A stretch of DNA of 64,000 bases from Chytridium lagenaria (GCA_025449115.1 JAHLKC010000036.1:124001-188000), one strand, 5' to 3'. Shown: positions 47,981-60,685, counted from the stretch's first letter. The notes: generated from the letters alone by a model not told the origin. Translations and numbers: made by a program.

Positions 47981-50754
47981 ACTCCCTCCTCCCCATGCTG
48001 CACCAACTTCAACGGCATCACCCCCTCCCCACCCCTCAAATCCCCCGTCACCGCCCGCTTCCTCCTCCCCAAAAACGCTCCCACGCTCGGCTCTTCCTCA
48101 ACACCGGCACAGGGCACCACCACAGTGGTGGCCAGCGTCATCCCCATCGTTTCCACACTTTTACTCCGTCGCGGTGAATGCATGGGAAAAGGTTGAAACG
48201 CCGCCACCTCAGCATTCGCACGAGCCAATACCTGGATTTTCGCCACACTCCGAGCCTCCACAACGGCTTCCCTGATTTTCTGCACCCACGCCAACGCAGC
48301 GTCTTCAGCGGCGGTGGTGACGGTAGAAGAAGACGGGTCGATGGCGCGAAGCACCCATTCGTGTTGTGGGGTGGTGAGATCGGTAGGGGATGGGGTGACG
48401 GCTTCTGTGACGATAAAGGTGGTTCGATCAGAGCCAAGGTGAACGCGGGATCCGGCGCCGAGATCGATTTTTGCGAGAGGCGTGTCGAGGGGTTGGGTTG
48501 GGTGTTTGAAGATGTAGAGTTGGGGTGGGGTTGAGTTGAGGGTTGGGGTGAGGACGAGGACGCGGGACGCCATTTGAGGACTGTGGTGGGTTGGCGGTGG
48601 AACGGGCTGTGGTGGATGTGCCGAGTTTTTCGAGAAGGGTGAGTGGTGTTTGGGACAGAGATGAGGGATTCAAAGGGTTTTGTGAAAAGGGTGTGGCTGG
48701 GATGGCGCTGTAGGTTGAGACGAGGGAGACGGAGGATGGGGAGGGACGGAGGGATTTGTTGGTGGAGTTGGGGACGTCTGGGACTTTAAGGGATTTCAGG
48801 GATGACACGGAGGCTTTGGAGTGGATGGAGGAGGCTTTGGAGACGATGGAGGCGGGTTTTGGGGTGGGTTGGGTTGGACGGAAATCGGAATCAAAGGAAC
48901 GACGGGGTGGTGTGTCAGTGGATTTTTTGGCGGCGAGGGATTCAGCGCGTTGCATCTCAACCGGGGCAATGTTTACCATGTTCACGGTGCCTTTTGCGAC
49001 GGCGTTTGGTTTTCCAGTCCATGAAGGAGCTGGGCTGACAATGGCAGACTGTGGTGATTTAGCTGAGGCAACGTTGGTGGTGATGGCTGGTACGGTGACT
49101 GGTTTATCAGAGGCGGTCGGGGCTGAACCCCCTGATTGTGAGGAAACTGAGGAGGAGCCAGAGTAGCGAAGGATTGAGCGTAAACCACCAGAGAGGGACG
49201 AGGCGCCCAAGCTCTGTTTGCGACCAGACGATGGAGGCGTGTCCTCGGGGTGGGGAGGGGAGGCGTGGCTTCAGCGCCAGCGGGACAGAGGGATTCGAGG
49301 GATGGACGGAGGTCATCGAGGCTTGGACGGGAGACGGAGGGTAGGGAGGAGTTTGGAGATTCCGGGGAAGACGGGGAATCATCTAGACTGAATCTTGCAG
49401 TATCGAAAGAGATTTGAGGAGAGGTGATGGTTGGGACGGGTTGGTTTAATGAGGCGAGGGATGTGGATGAGTTGGGATTTCGGGGGAGGGAAGATGAGTG
49501 GTGAGAGTGAGATGACGTTGAAGAACGGATAGAGGATCGTTTTGAAGGAGAAGATGGGGTCACAGCTTTGCTTTTGACGCTTGATGTTGAGAGACGTTTT
49601 TGCGAGACAACACTGTCTGGAACAGCGTCAATGGAGGTGGTGAGTTCAGCGAGGATGCCGTCGTTGACGTGGATGGGGGAGCGCGGGATCTCCACCTCGA
49701 GGGCTATACGTGGAGTGGATGGTTTGATGGATGTTGCGGCTTCGTCCGTCGAGGGTTTTGAAATGTACAGAGTCTGCCCACCTGTCACGATGGAGGATTT
49801 GCTGGAATGCGATCGTTTCAGGATGCCAGAGGAGGCTGAGGGTTTTGATGAGGAGGAGGAGTCGAGGGAGGGTTTTTTTCGCATGCGAGACACCAATGTG
49901 GAAGAGGGGTTTGCGGGTTGTTCCTGGACTGATTTGATGGAGATTTGGGATGGGTGAAACGGAGCATGCCGGGAGGCATGGGTGACAAGACGGTTGTTGC
50001 CAAAGGATTCTGAGGTGTGATGGAATGCGTTCCGTGGGTTGTGTTGAATAAATGGGTGCAGACGTAGGGGCAGCGGCCGCATCCCAAAACGGTGATGAGA
50101 AGAAGACAGTGTTGAGGTTGGGTTTGATGCCGTCTGATGGTGGTGGTGGTGGACCGATGGGAGTTTGGGACTAGAGAAGCCTTGGAGATCAAGTTTGGAT
50201 CTCGAGTTGTTCAGAGGCTGTGGAGCGGATGGTAGAGGCGAGAGAACTGCTTGAGCCGAGGCTGCTGCCACTCGTGTTCCTGGAATGGGTTAAAGGAGTT
50301 GATGCTAGTACCAATGATCCATCTAGAGAACCCTGGGGATGTTGCAAAGAGCCAGACTGTATATATAATTATCGATCATTGGAGATTGCAATTTTAGAGA
50401 TGAAGAGGTATAGATGTATGTATGGAGACTCACAATGCTCTTTCTTCTAATGTGCCAAATCTCCTCGCGACGACGCCCACTCTCGATCAGAGTGTTGAGG
50501 GTGTCATGAAGATCTTTGATATGGGTAGCTATAGAGTCTTGGCCAGCAGCCGCGTTGTTCATGTTCTGTAGATTGGGTGCTGGAATCGACACAAAGGAAG
50601 CAGGACCGGAAGCAGATGCGGTGGATGGAAGAAGAAGAAGAGAGGATGACGGTGTGATCAGAGGGGGTGAGGAGGAGGAGGAGTCATCAACAAGGCCTTT
50701 GGAAGCAGCAGCAACAGCATTACTTGCGGAAGCAGCAGTGTTGATGATGGACAT
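47968..50754 (-). CDS. PH-domain protein with long Ser-rich linker
   Basis: The N-terminal exon (50754-50434) encodes Ser/Ala-rich sequence and then a helix, SIATHIKDLHDTLNTLIESG with RRREEIWHIRRKS. A phase-0 intron follows and exon 2 starts at 50356. About 550 Ser/Pro-rich residues come next (frame changes at about 50190 and 49230). Near the C-terminus lies a pleckstrin-homology fold: RVLVLTPTLNSTPPQLYIFK, PLAKIDLGAGSRVHL, TTFIVTE, HEWVLRA, and the closing helix AALAWVQKIREAV (about 48560-48240). PH domains bind phosphoinositides or protein partners at membranes. The architecture (short coil, long disordered linker, PH) suggests a cortical or membrane-linked scaffold. The frame near 48570 also appears shifted. 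The C-terminal stop falls in a 15-bp minisatellite. Confidence 0.74.
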
Positions 50755-51892
50755 GTTTAAGAAAAAAGGGGCTTTGATGCCAGGGGTCTATTTTTCTTAT
50801 TATTATTATTATTATTTTATTATTATTATATTATACATATATTATTGCTTAATATAAATAATTAGAGAGAAACAAACAAACTCGGTGTGTTTTATTTAAC
50901 AATTCATTTCAGTGTGATACAACAATAATAAATTTATAATTAGGGTATTTATGCATTCAGCATGGCTTTATTATATTATAATAGGAGGAGCTGGAAGGAC
51001 GAGGAGGAGGAGGAGCAAAGCCCTTATAATAAATATATATATATTTACTTGATACTTATTAATAGTAAGTACTTTCTATTACTATATATACACTATTACA
51101 TATATAATATTAAGTATATAATAAGCAAAGAGTACAACCCCTTGTTTCAGCCTACATTCTGCCCTGTGTGTAATAAAGATTCCTCAAAAACATTTTATAT
51201 AAGGTTATAAATAAATAAATAATAATTACTATAAATGTACATTTGTACTATTGTACTTGCAAGTTTACAACAACTATATATTTATATGTATAGTATTTAT
51301 ATACTTGTGTATAAATATATATATTCAACTTGATTCTTTATAATTAACCTTTGTCTCCAAGAAGGTTGGTATGTATCCCTTGCAAGAGTCCACTACTATA
51401 TATATACTAATGTATCCCTTGCAATAATAGTCCACTATACTAAATAATATATTCAATCATAAATATATCTATTATACTACTTAATGAATGAAATATATTA
51501 ATTAAATAATAAATAAATCATCATTTATTAAAATAATACATTTAATTAATTACATTCATATAATTATTAATTACATAAATATTAATTAAAAGATTTACCT
51601 CCATCATCATTGACACTAATAATTCATTCATTCATTTAATTATCTATTTAATTATTTAAGCAGTATGTATAATACATAAATGAGCAATCCTCCAAATAAA
51701 AAAAAAAGATTGGATTTTCAATAAAAGCGCGCATCAATCTCAACATTGCACATTCCAGAGCTTCCCCCCTCCGCAAACCATTTCCCCTCCTGCTCCTTTC
51801 TTTTTAATAATACACATCCCAACGTCGTATTCAAAGAGTGTCATTAAATAAATTAAAGACGCCCTCCAAGGCGCACACCATCATCATCCATC
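50755..51892. other. Strongly AT-rich intergenic region
   Basis: About 1.1 kb of very AT-rich DNA with ATT/TTA and TATA runs, between the PH-domain gene (-) and the first TIR gene (+). A small imperfect duplication containing gtatcccttgcaa occurs at about 51371-51440. No coding sequence is supported; it holds both promoters. Its composition contrasts sharply with the GC-richer repeats 3 kb further on. Confidence 0.55.
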
Positions 51893-54800
51893 ATGGAACC
51901 TCGAACCGATGTGATGATCAGCTACCAGTGAGCTCTATATACCCACTCCCTTTCTTTCAAAGCAAAATTCTCTGACAAACATCATCTCAACAAACAGATG
52001 GGATCATCAAGCAACCGCCATCGCCGTCAAGCAATCCCTCGAATCCGCTGGCCTCACCGTCTGGATGGACGTTGAACGCATGAACGGAAACATCAACGAC
52101 GCCATGTGCGAAGCCGTCATGGGTTCTACTGTCGTCATTCCCTGTCTTTCTGTATTATATGAGGTGAACCACCATGTCTCCTTATCCACCTTCAAATCTA
52201 ACCAAAACCCCGTCGCTCTCTCCAGAAATCCCACAACTGTAAAAAAGAGCTCAATTTCGCCGACGAAGAACGTAAACCCCTCGTCCCCATCCGTCTCGAC
52301 AAAGGTCCCCTCAAATGGTCCCGTCTGATCACTGCTGGCTCCTGCTACATTGACCTCTCCAACATTGACACAAAAAGTGCCATATGGGACACCAAAATGA
52401 AATCCTTGACCAGCGAAATCCGTTCCCGGATCGCGCAATCCGCCATCGAGACCGCTGAGGAACAACAACAACAACCTGTCGCTGAAAAGGAAGAAGAAGG
52501 AGGAGAGGAGGAGGAAGAATATGGCAAGGATGACTTGGAAACACGTCAACAAAACACTGAAACCCTTACTCGCTCCCTCAAAGCCTCCTCAAAGCGTTCC
52601 ATCAAAACCACCCGTCGTGGCGCTGACGACACAAACGCTCCAGATCCCTACGAGTACGCTGAATTCATTGCCTCATTCGGATCAGCATCTAAAAACATTT
52701 CCCACATTATCAGTGGGATTGGTGCAGCCTGTGAGAAAAACATCCCAAAAGCCTTCACCATCTACGCCTACTGTCTCGAAAAGGGGTTCGGAGTCCCCCG
52801 AGACCAACGTGCAGCTTTCAACCTCTACAAACGCGCCGTTGCACTCAACGAACCCGGCGCCATGAACAATCTCGGGCTCTGTTATGAAAAGGGCATTGGA
52901 ACCAGTGTGGACTTTGAACTTGCCTGTCAGCATTACAAGATGGCCATAGAGGCTGGAAACGTCAAGGGCATCACCAACTATGCAAGGTGTTTAAAAAACG
53001 GCTTGGGAACCGATCCCGACACAACTCAAGCTTTCACCCTCTTTAACGAGGCAATGGAAAAGGGTGACCCCCTTGCCGGTCTCAACGTTGGCATCTCCCT
53101 TCTCCACGGTCACGGTACCTCCCAAGACGCCACCCAAGCTGTCACCCTTCTCAAGAAATACGCCAACACCAACGCCAAAGCCCAAAACATTCTCGGAGAC
53201 TGTTACCTCCGTGGTATCGGAGTCCCCGCGAACCCCGTGAAAGCCACCGACCTCTACATGAGTTCCTCTGTTCGCGGCAACGCGCGGGCGCAAAACACGC
53301 TCGCCTTTTGCTATGAGAATGGGGTTGGGATTGAAAAGGATGGGGAGATGGCGTTTCGGCTTTACAGGAAGAGCGCGAAACGGGGAGATGTGATGGCGTT
53401 GATGAATGTGGGGACGTGTTATTTGAATGGGATCGGGACGGGGAGGGATGATGTTGCGGCGTTTGAGTGCTTTTGTGAGGCGAATGAAAAGGGGAGTGTG
53501 GAGGCGACGGTGAAACTTGCTACTTGTTATGCGAGGGGTGTTGGGACTGTCAAGGATGAGGGGTTGGCGGTGGAGGTGTTGTTGGAGAAGGTTGTGAAGG
53601 AGGTTGTTAAAGAAGCGTTGAGAAAGTTTGTCGAGGAACGGGTTGTGAGCGTTAAAAGGAATCCTGAGATTGCGAAGAGAATTGTGGAGACGGTACCGGA
53701 ATTCAAAGAGGTTGTGGAAAGTGTTTTGGAATCGCCTTACGAAGACGTCATTGAAGACACTGTGTATTCAGGTTTGTGTTTATTGTAATCCGTCTTCACA
53801 TCTTTTTATTATTGTAGTTTATTCTTAATATTCCTGTTTTTCTGGTTTTTTTTATAGCTAATCATGTTCTTTTTTGTTACCCATGTTGTCACAGACGACC
53901 GCTTTAGCGAAGGTGGCATTGTCGCCCATGATATCAGCGAAGACATTGAAGTCGAAGTTGGCCGTGACATGCCCATAGAAACCGAGGCCCACAACATCTC
54001 AAGTATGTTCATCCCTTATTTCAACCCTTTCCATACTTACCCCAAACCTAGGTTTCTCCCAACTCCTCGCGTCTTTCACCATTCCACCATCTCTCGACAT
54101 CCTTCGTCAGGTAAGCCCCCCCCCCTCCTATTTTTTCATACAACTAACACTCACCTCACAAGGAGGACACCCGCACAACCCTCCTCGACTCCTTCCACCA
54201 TGACCTCGACATCGGCGAATACGTCACCCTCATCCTCCGATATTTTACCGACGGCGTCAACGACACCACGTTACAAGAGACGTTGAGGTACGAGATTGAC
54301 GCGGCCGAAGAGACGTTGAGCGACGAGAGGAAGGTGTTGGGCATTCAAGCGTTGATGGGGGTGTTGGGAGTGGAGGCTACGGTTGTTGCGGGGTTACCGT
54401 CTGACAGGGGATTGGTGGAAGTGGTGGATCGTGGAGGAGTTGTGACTGCTGCTGAGGTTGGTGAATCTGTGAGAGGATCTACGGCTGCTGTGCAGAGAGG
54501 GTCGGGGAGAGGATCTGTGACTGGTGCTGAAGTTGAGTCGGTGAGAGGGTCTGTTGTCGCCGATGAGTTTGTTGAAGATGGTTCTGTGAGAGGTTCTGTG
54601 GTTGCTGATAAGGGTGGTGAGCATGGCTCTGTGAGAGGATCTGTCGTCGCTGCTGAGCACGCCTCTGCAAGAGGATCTGTTGCTGCCGACAAGCCTGCTG
54701 AACATGGCTCTGTGAGAGGCTCCGTGGTTGCCGACAAGGGTGCTGACAAGAGTGCTGAACACGGTTCTGCAAGAGGATCTGTCGTCGCTGCTGAGCACGC

Positions 54801-57800
54801 CTCGACGAGAGGGTCTGTTGCTGCCGACAAGCCTGCTGAACATGGCTCTGTGAGAGGATCTGTCGTCGCGGCTGAGCACGCCTCGGCGAGAGGCTCTGTT
54901 GTCGCCGACAAGCTGCTGAACACGGATCTGTGAGAGGTTCCGTCGTTGCTAACAAGGGTGAAGAACACGGTTCTGCGAGAGGATCTGTCGTCGCTGCTGA
55001 GAACGCCTCGGCGAGAGGATCTGTCGTCGCTGCTGAGCACGCCTCGAGAGGATCAGTTGTCGCCGAGAAGCCTGCTGAACATGGTTCTGTGAGAGGTTCC
55101 GTGGTTGCCGACAAGGGTGCTGACAAGAGTGCTGAACACGGTTCTGCAAGAGGATCTGTCGTCGCTGCTGAGCACGCCTCGACGAGAGGGTCTGTTGCTG
55201 CCGACAAGCCTGCTGAACATGGCTCTGCGAGAGGATCTGTCGTCGCTGCTGAGCACGCCTCTGCAAGAGGATTAGTTGTCGCCGAGAAGCCTGCTGAACA
55301 CGGGTCTGTGCGAGGTTCCGTTGTTGCCGACAAGGGTGCTGAACACGGTTCTGCGAGAGGATCTGTCGTCGCTGCTGAGAACGCCTCGGCGAGAGGATCT
55401 GTCGTCGCTGCTGAGCACGCCTCTGCAAGAGGATCTGTTGCTGCCGACAAGCCTGCTGAACATGGCTCTGTGAGAGGCTCCGTGGTTGCCGACAAGGGTG
55501 CTGACAAGAGTGCTGAACACGGTTCTGCAAGAGGATCTGTCGTCGCTGCTGAGCACGCCTCGACGAGAGGGTCTGTTGCTGCCGACAAGCCTGCTGAACA
55601 TGGCTCTGCGAGAGGATCTGTCGTCGCTGCTGAGCACGCCTCTGCAAGAGGATTAGTTGTCGCCGAGAAGCCTGCTGAACACGGGTCTGTGCGAGGTTCC
55701 GTTGTTGCCGACAAGGGTGCTGAACACGGTTCTGCGAGAGGATCTGTCGTCGCTGCTGTGCACGCCTCGGCGAGAGGATCAGTTGTCGCCGAAAAGCCTG
55801 CTGAACATGGCTCTGTGAGAGGTTCCGTGGTCGCTGACAAGAGTGCTGAACACGGGGTCTACGAGAGGATCTGTTGCTGCCGACAAACCTGCTGAACACG
55901 GCTCTGTGAGAGGTTCAGTGGTTGCTGACAAGGGTGCTGAACACGGTTCTGCGAGGGGATCAGTTGTCGCCGACAAGCCTGCTGAACATGGCTCTGTGAG
56001 AGGTTCTGTGGTTGCTGACAAGGAGCTGACACGGGTCTACGAGAGGATCTGTTGCTGCCGACAAACCTGCTGAACACGGCTCTGTGAGAGGTTCAGTGGT
56101 TGCTGACAAGGGTGCTGAACACGGGTCTGTGAGAGGATCAGTTGTCGCCGACAAGCCTGCTGAACATGGCTCTGTGAGAGGTTCTGTGGTTGCTGACAAG
56201 AGTGCTGAACACGGCTCTGTGAGAGGATCTGTCGTTGCCGCTGAACACGGCTCAACACGAGGCTCCGTTGCGGCTGAAAAGCCTGCTGAACACACCTCTG
56301 CGAGAGGTTCTGTTGCCGCTGAAAAGATCACCGACCACGGGTCTGTGAGAGGATCTGTCGTCGCAAGCGGCTCGGCGAGAGGCTCAGTCGTCGCTGACAA
56401 GCCTGCTGAACATGGGTCTGCTCCAGAATCCGTCGTCGCTGAGAAACATGCTGAACACAGTTCGACGAGAGGTTCGGTCGCTGACAAGGCTGCTGAACAC
56501 GGTTCCGCAAGAGGCTCGGTTGCTGTCGACAAACCCGCAGAACATGGATCCGTGAGAGGTTCCATTGTAGCTGATAAATCTGCTGAACACGGGTCTACGA
56601 GAGGTTCGGTTGTTGCGGATAAGCCTGCAGACCATAGCTCTACAAGAGGCTCAGTGGTCGCGGATAAGCCTGCCGAGCATGGTTCTGCTCGAGGATCCGT
56701 CGTTGCCGCGGAAAAGCATGCTGAGCACGGGTCTGTTAGAGGTTCGGTCGTTGCAGACAAACCTGCAGAACACGGATCCGTGAGAAATTCAGTTGTTGCT
56801 GATAAGCCTGCGGAACACGCTGGGCATAGCTCCGCTCGAGGATCCGTCGTCGCCGCCGAAAAGCATGGTGAACACGGGTCTGTGAGAGGTTCGGTCGTTG
56901 CAGACAAACCTGCAGAACACGGATCCGTAAGAAATTCAGTTGTCGCAGATAAGCCTACTGAGCATGCCGAGCATAGCTCTGTAAGAGGATCCGTCGTCGC
57001 GGATAAGGCTGCTGAGCACGGGTCTGCGAGAGGTTCTGTGAGGGGATCAGTTGTCGCCGAAAAAACGACCGAACATCATTCTGCTAGAGGGTCAGTAGCT
57101 GCCGACAACTCTGCTGAACACGCTTCTGCCCGCGGATCCGTTGTAGCCGAAAAACCTGCTGAACATGGATCTGCGCATGGATCTACGAGAGGGTCGGTAG
57201 TCGTCGCCGACAAGACGGAAGAACATGGTTCTGCGAGAGGGTCTATTGTTGCTGACAAGCCTGCTGAGCATGGCTCTGTGAGAGGTTCAGTTATCGCCGA
57301 TAAACCTGCCCAACATGGTTCTACGAGAGGTTCAGTCGTTGCCGAAAAGCCTGCTGAACACGGCTCTGTGAGAGGTTCCGTGATTGCTGACAAAAGTGGT
57401 GAGCACGGGTCTGTGAGAGGATCAGTTGTGGCTGAAAAGCCTGCTGAACACGCCTCCGCGCGAGGTTCTGTGGTTGCTGAAAAGGTCACCGAACACGGAT
57501 CTGTAAGAGGATCTGTCGTTGCAAGCGGTTCGGCAAGAGGCTCTGTCGTCGCTGACAAGCCTGCTGAACATGGATCTGCAAGAGGATCAGTGACCGCTGA
57601 GAAGGTCAAGGAGCAAGGGTCTGTAAGGGGATCAGTTGTCGCTGGCAAGGCCGCTGACAACAGCTCGGTGAGAGGTTCAGTTGTCGCCGACAAGCCTGCT
57701 GAACATGGGTCTGCTAGAGAATCCGTCGTCGCTGAGAAGCATGCAGAACACAGTTCTGCGAGAGGTTCAATCGTCGCCGACAAGGCTGCTGAACATGGTC

Positions 57801-60331
57801 CGCAAACTCGGATGGTGCCGGCAACCTGCAGAACATGGATCCGTGAGAGGTTCAATTGTCGCTGACAAGGCTGCTGAACACGGGTCTACGAGAGGTTCGG
57901 TTGTTGCGGATAAGCCTGCAGACCATAGCTCTACAAGAGGCTCAGTGGTAGCGGATAAGCCTGCCGAGCATGGCTCGGCTCGAGGATCCGTCGTCGCCGC
58001 CGAGCAGCATGCTGAACACGGTTCTGTAAGAGGTTCGATCGTTGCCGACAAACCTGCAGAACATGGATCCGTGAGGAATTCAGTTGTCGCTGATAAGCCT
58101 GCGGAACACGCTGGGCATAGCTCCGCTCGAGGATCTGTCGTCGCCGCCGAGAAGCATGCTGAACACGGTTCTGTAAAAGGTTCGGTCGTTGCAGACAAAC
58201 CTGCAGAACATGGATCCGTGAGAATTCAGTTGTCGCTGATAAGCCTGCTGATCATGCTGAGCATGGCTCTGCTCAACACGGTCTGCGAGAGGCTCTGTTG
58301 CCGCTGATAAACCTGCGGAACACAGTTCTTCGAGGGGATCTGTCGTGGCCGAGAAGCATGCTGAACATGGATCTGCGGGTGGTTTGTTGTTGCCGACAAA
58401 TCTGCAGAGCATGGATCCGTACGAGGTTCAGTCGTCGCTGACAAGCCTGCTGAACACCCTGAGCATAGCTCTGCACGAGGATCCGTTGTCGCCGACAAGC
58501 CTGCTGAACAGGGGTCTGGATCTGTCACGAGAAGCATGCTGAACACAGTTCTGTACGAGGATCCGTCGTCACCGACAAGGTTGCTCAACACAGTTCTGCG
58601 AGAGGTTCTGTTGTTGCCGACAAACCTGCAGAACATGGATCCGTGAGAGGTTCAGTCATCGCTAATAAGTCTGCTGAGCACGGCTCAGCGAGAGGTTCAG
58701 TCATCGCCGACAAAGCTGCTGAACACGGTTCTGTAAGAGGATCTGTCGTCGATAAGCACGCCCAACATGGCTCTACGCGTTCCGTTGTGGCTGAAAAGCC
58801 CGCTGAACACTCATCTGCAAGAGGATCAGTTATCGCCGAAAAGGCTGTTGAACATGGTTCTGCGAGAGGATCTGTCGTCGCCGCCGAGACGCATGCTGAT
58901 CACAGTTCTATAAGAGGATCGGTCGTCGCTGATAAGTCTGCTGAACGTGGCTCCGTGAGAGGCTCAGTTATTGCTGACAAATCTGCGGAGCATGGGTCTG
59001 CCAGAGGTTCGGTCGTCGTTGATAAGCCTGCTGAACACGCGTCTGCGAGAGGATCTGTCGTCGCGGACAAGCCCGCTGACATGTTCTGTGAATGGATCTG
59101 TCGTCGAAAGGCATACTGAACATGGTTCAAAAGGTTCAGTTGTTGCCGACAAACCTGCTGAACATGGTTCCGCGAGAGGTTCAGTGGTAGCTGATAAGCT
59201 TGCTGATCATGGTTCCACGAGAGGCTCCGTTGTGGTGATAAGCCTACTGAACACCCTCTGCGAGAGGATCGGTTGTCGCCGAAAACCTGCTGACCATGGG
59301 TCTGCTCGAGGATCAGTTGTTGCTAATAAGCCTGCTGAACATGCTTCTTCACGAGGATCAGTCGTTGCTGAAAAGGCTACTGAGCAGGGATCTGGAAGAG
59401 GTTCAGTTGTGGCTGGCGAGGGAACTTCAGCTATCGTGGACAAGCCTCTTGAGCACACCTCGCTAGAGGATCAGTCACAGCTGAGAATGTTTCTAAACAG
59501 GATTCCGTGAAGCCTGGTGAACATGGATCTGCAAGAGCGTCTGTGACCAGTGGCACGTTATTGGAAAGGAATCCGGTAAAGGTTCAGCAAGTGCTGGCGA
59601 TGCTGCGAATAATGCGTCGGTCAGAGGATCAGTGGTTGATGCCAAGCCTGCGGAAAGCTCGTCTTGTCAGAGGTTCAGTGGTCGCGAGCGACGCTAAGAA
59701 TGCGTCTGTCAGGGGATCTGTTGTTGCTGGCCAGCCTGAGTCTGTCAGAGGATCTGTTGTCGCCAGCGATGCACTTAAGAATGCGTCTGTCCGCGGATCT
59801 GTGGTCGCTGAGGTGGGGCTAAAACCGCATCTGCTCGTGGATCAGTTGTTGCGCATGATGGTGAAAAGGAAGGGTCAGCAAGAGGATCAGTTGTCGCTGG
59901 CGCTGCTCTGTGCAGGCGTCTGTGGCTGCTGGGGATGTTGTTAAGCATCATTCAGCTAGTGGGTCGGTTATGCTGGCCCAGCTGCTGACGCGTCTGTGAG
60001 AGGATCTGTTGTCGCTGAAAAGACTGCTGGCGTCTCTGCAAGTGGATCAGTGAAGGGCTCCGTTGCAGGTAGTCCAAAAGGGCTCTGTCGTTGGTGGGGA
60101 GGAGTTGGGATTAACAGCGCTGTACAAATTGAGCAGGGTGATGGACATGTGGCTGGGGAACACGTTGAGTCCCATAATAATGCTCATCATGCTGAGAAAT
60201 CTCATGAGCACGTTGAGCATGGCGAAAAGGCGCACGATTCTAAGAGGGCCAAAAGCACATTAAGCTGCCTTCATTCATGTGGGATATTAGATTTAATCAT
60301 TGACCTATATTCTATACTATTTTTATCATGA
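51893..60331 (+). CDS. TIR domain - Sel1 repeats - novel helical module - giant 15-residue repeat protein
   Basis: The exons 51893-51927, 51998-52163, 52226-53771, 53895-54002, 54052-54110 and 54163 onward keep frame without a break to about 54911. Residues 6-100 form a TIR domain: DVMISYQWDHQATA, LESAGLTVWMDVERM, NINDAMCEAVMGSTVVIPCL and HNCKKELNFADEERKPLVPI. Glu75 in NCKKE occupies the place of the catalytic Glu of TIR NADases such as SARM1, so NAD cleavage is possible but not shown. A Glu-rich linker is followed by eight Sel1-like repeats (about residues 240-525), e.g. GAMNNLGLCYEKGIGTSVDF. A helical module (about residues 619-705) follows. Then come about 1,650 residues of 15-residue repeats and a His/Glu-rich tail. 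The repeat region changes frame at about 54912, 55855, 56027, 57795, 58220, 58530, 59090, 59235 and 59280, among others. TGA at 60329. The full product would be about 2,700 residues. Confidence 0.83.
54052..54385 (+). other. Helical C-terminal module encoded by an exon pair (gene 1 copy)
   Basis: A 59-nt exon (54052-54110, FSQLLASFTIPPSLDILRQ) plus the start of the next (EYVTLILRYFTD, LRYEIDAAEETLSDERKVLG, IQALMGVLG). The same two-part pattern occurs three times in the neighbouring paralog. I know no family for it. Confidence 0.7.
54540..59460 (+). repeat. Coding minisatellite, about 45-bp unit, roughly 100 copies
   Basis: Tandem units that translate as variants of GSVRGSVVADKPAEH. Common alternatives are SARGSVVAAEHA, ADKGAEH and AEKPAEH. 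Copy number is estimated from length. Higher-order duplication is evident: a 381-bp block recurs at about 54.73, 55.11 and 55.49 kb, and a block of about 0.4 kb near 56.54 kb recurs near 57.84 kb. Because of codon usage, the opposite strand and other frames are also open for long stretches; those frames are by-products. Degenerate units continue to about 60020. Confidence 0.95.
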
Positions 60332-60685
60332 GGAATTACTCTATCACAAAAAAAAACCGCCATTGTAAAATAAAACAAATAAACTGATTAAAGATTTATG
60401 GCCACTTCAAAAAATAACAGACGGAGGCAAGTCGACCGTGTGCTTTGGTAGATAGACAAAAATAAATACAGTGTAAGTATTCGTCGCTTGAACAAGAACC
60501 GGTCTTAAACTTTAAACTACATGAAGTTTCTCTAACTGCTTGGTAAATAAGGCGCGTTTCCAATCATGGGCATTCAAGGCTCAGTCTGAGACAAAGGCTT
60601 TTGTAACCATTATCTGTGTAGTCTCACCAACTCTTCAACCAACATTGACCCCAGAACTTACCCTCCGCGTCGGTCGCCTGCAGTC
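60332..60685. other. Short intergenic region between the two TIR-Sel1 genes
   Basis: About 350 bp that must hold the terminator of gene 1 and the promoter of gene 2. AT-rich at its start; no coding sequence. Confidence 0.5.

Noticed and set aside
48756..49957. Plus-strand frames within the PH-domain gene
   Set aside because: These are antisense shadows of Ser/Pro-rich coding sequence; the minus strand leads into a recognisable PH domain.
54479..55840. Long minus-strand open frame (about 450 residues, Pro/Ala/Thr-rich repeats) within the minisatellite
   Set aside because: It is the mirror of the plus-strand repeat. The 45-bp unit happens to lack stops in several frames, and only the plus frame connects in phase with the TIR-Sel1 exons.
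54540..59460. CRISPR-like array
   Set aside because: Units are contiguous with no unique spacers, are translated, and lie in a eukaryotic gene.
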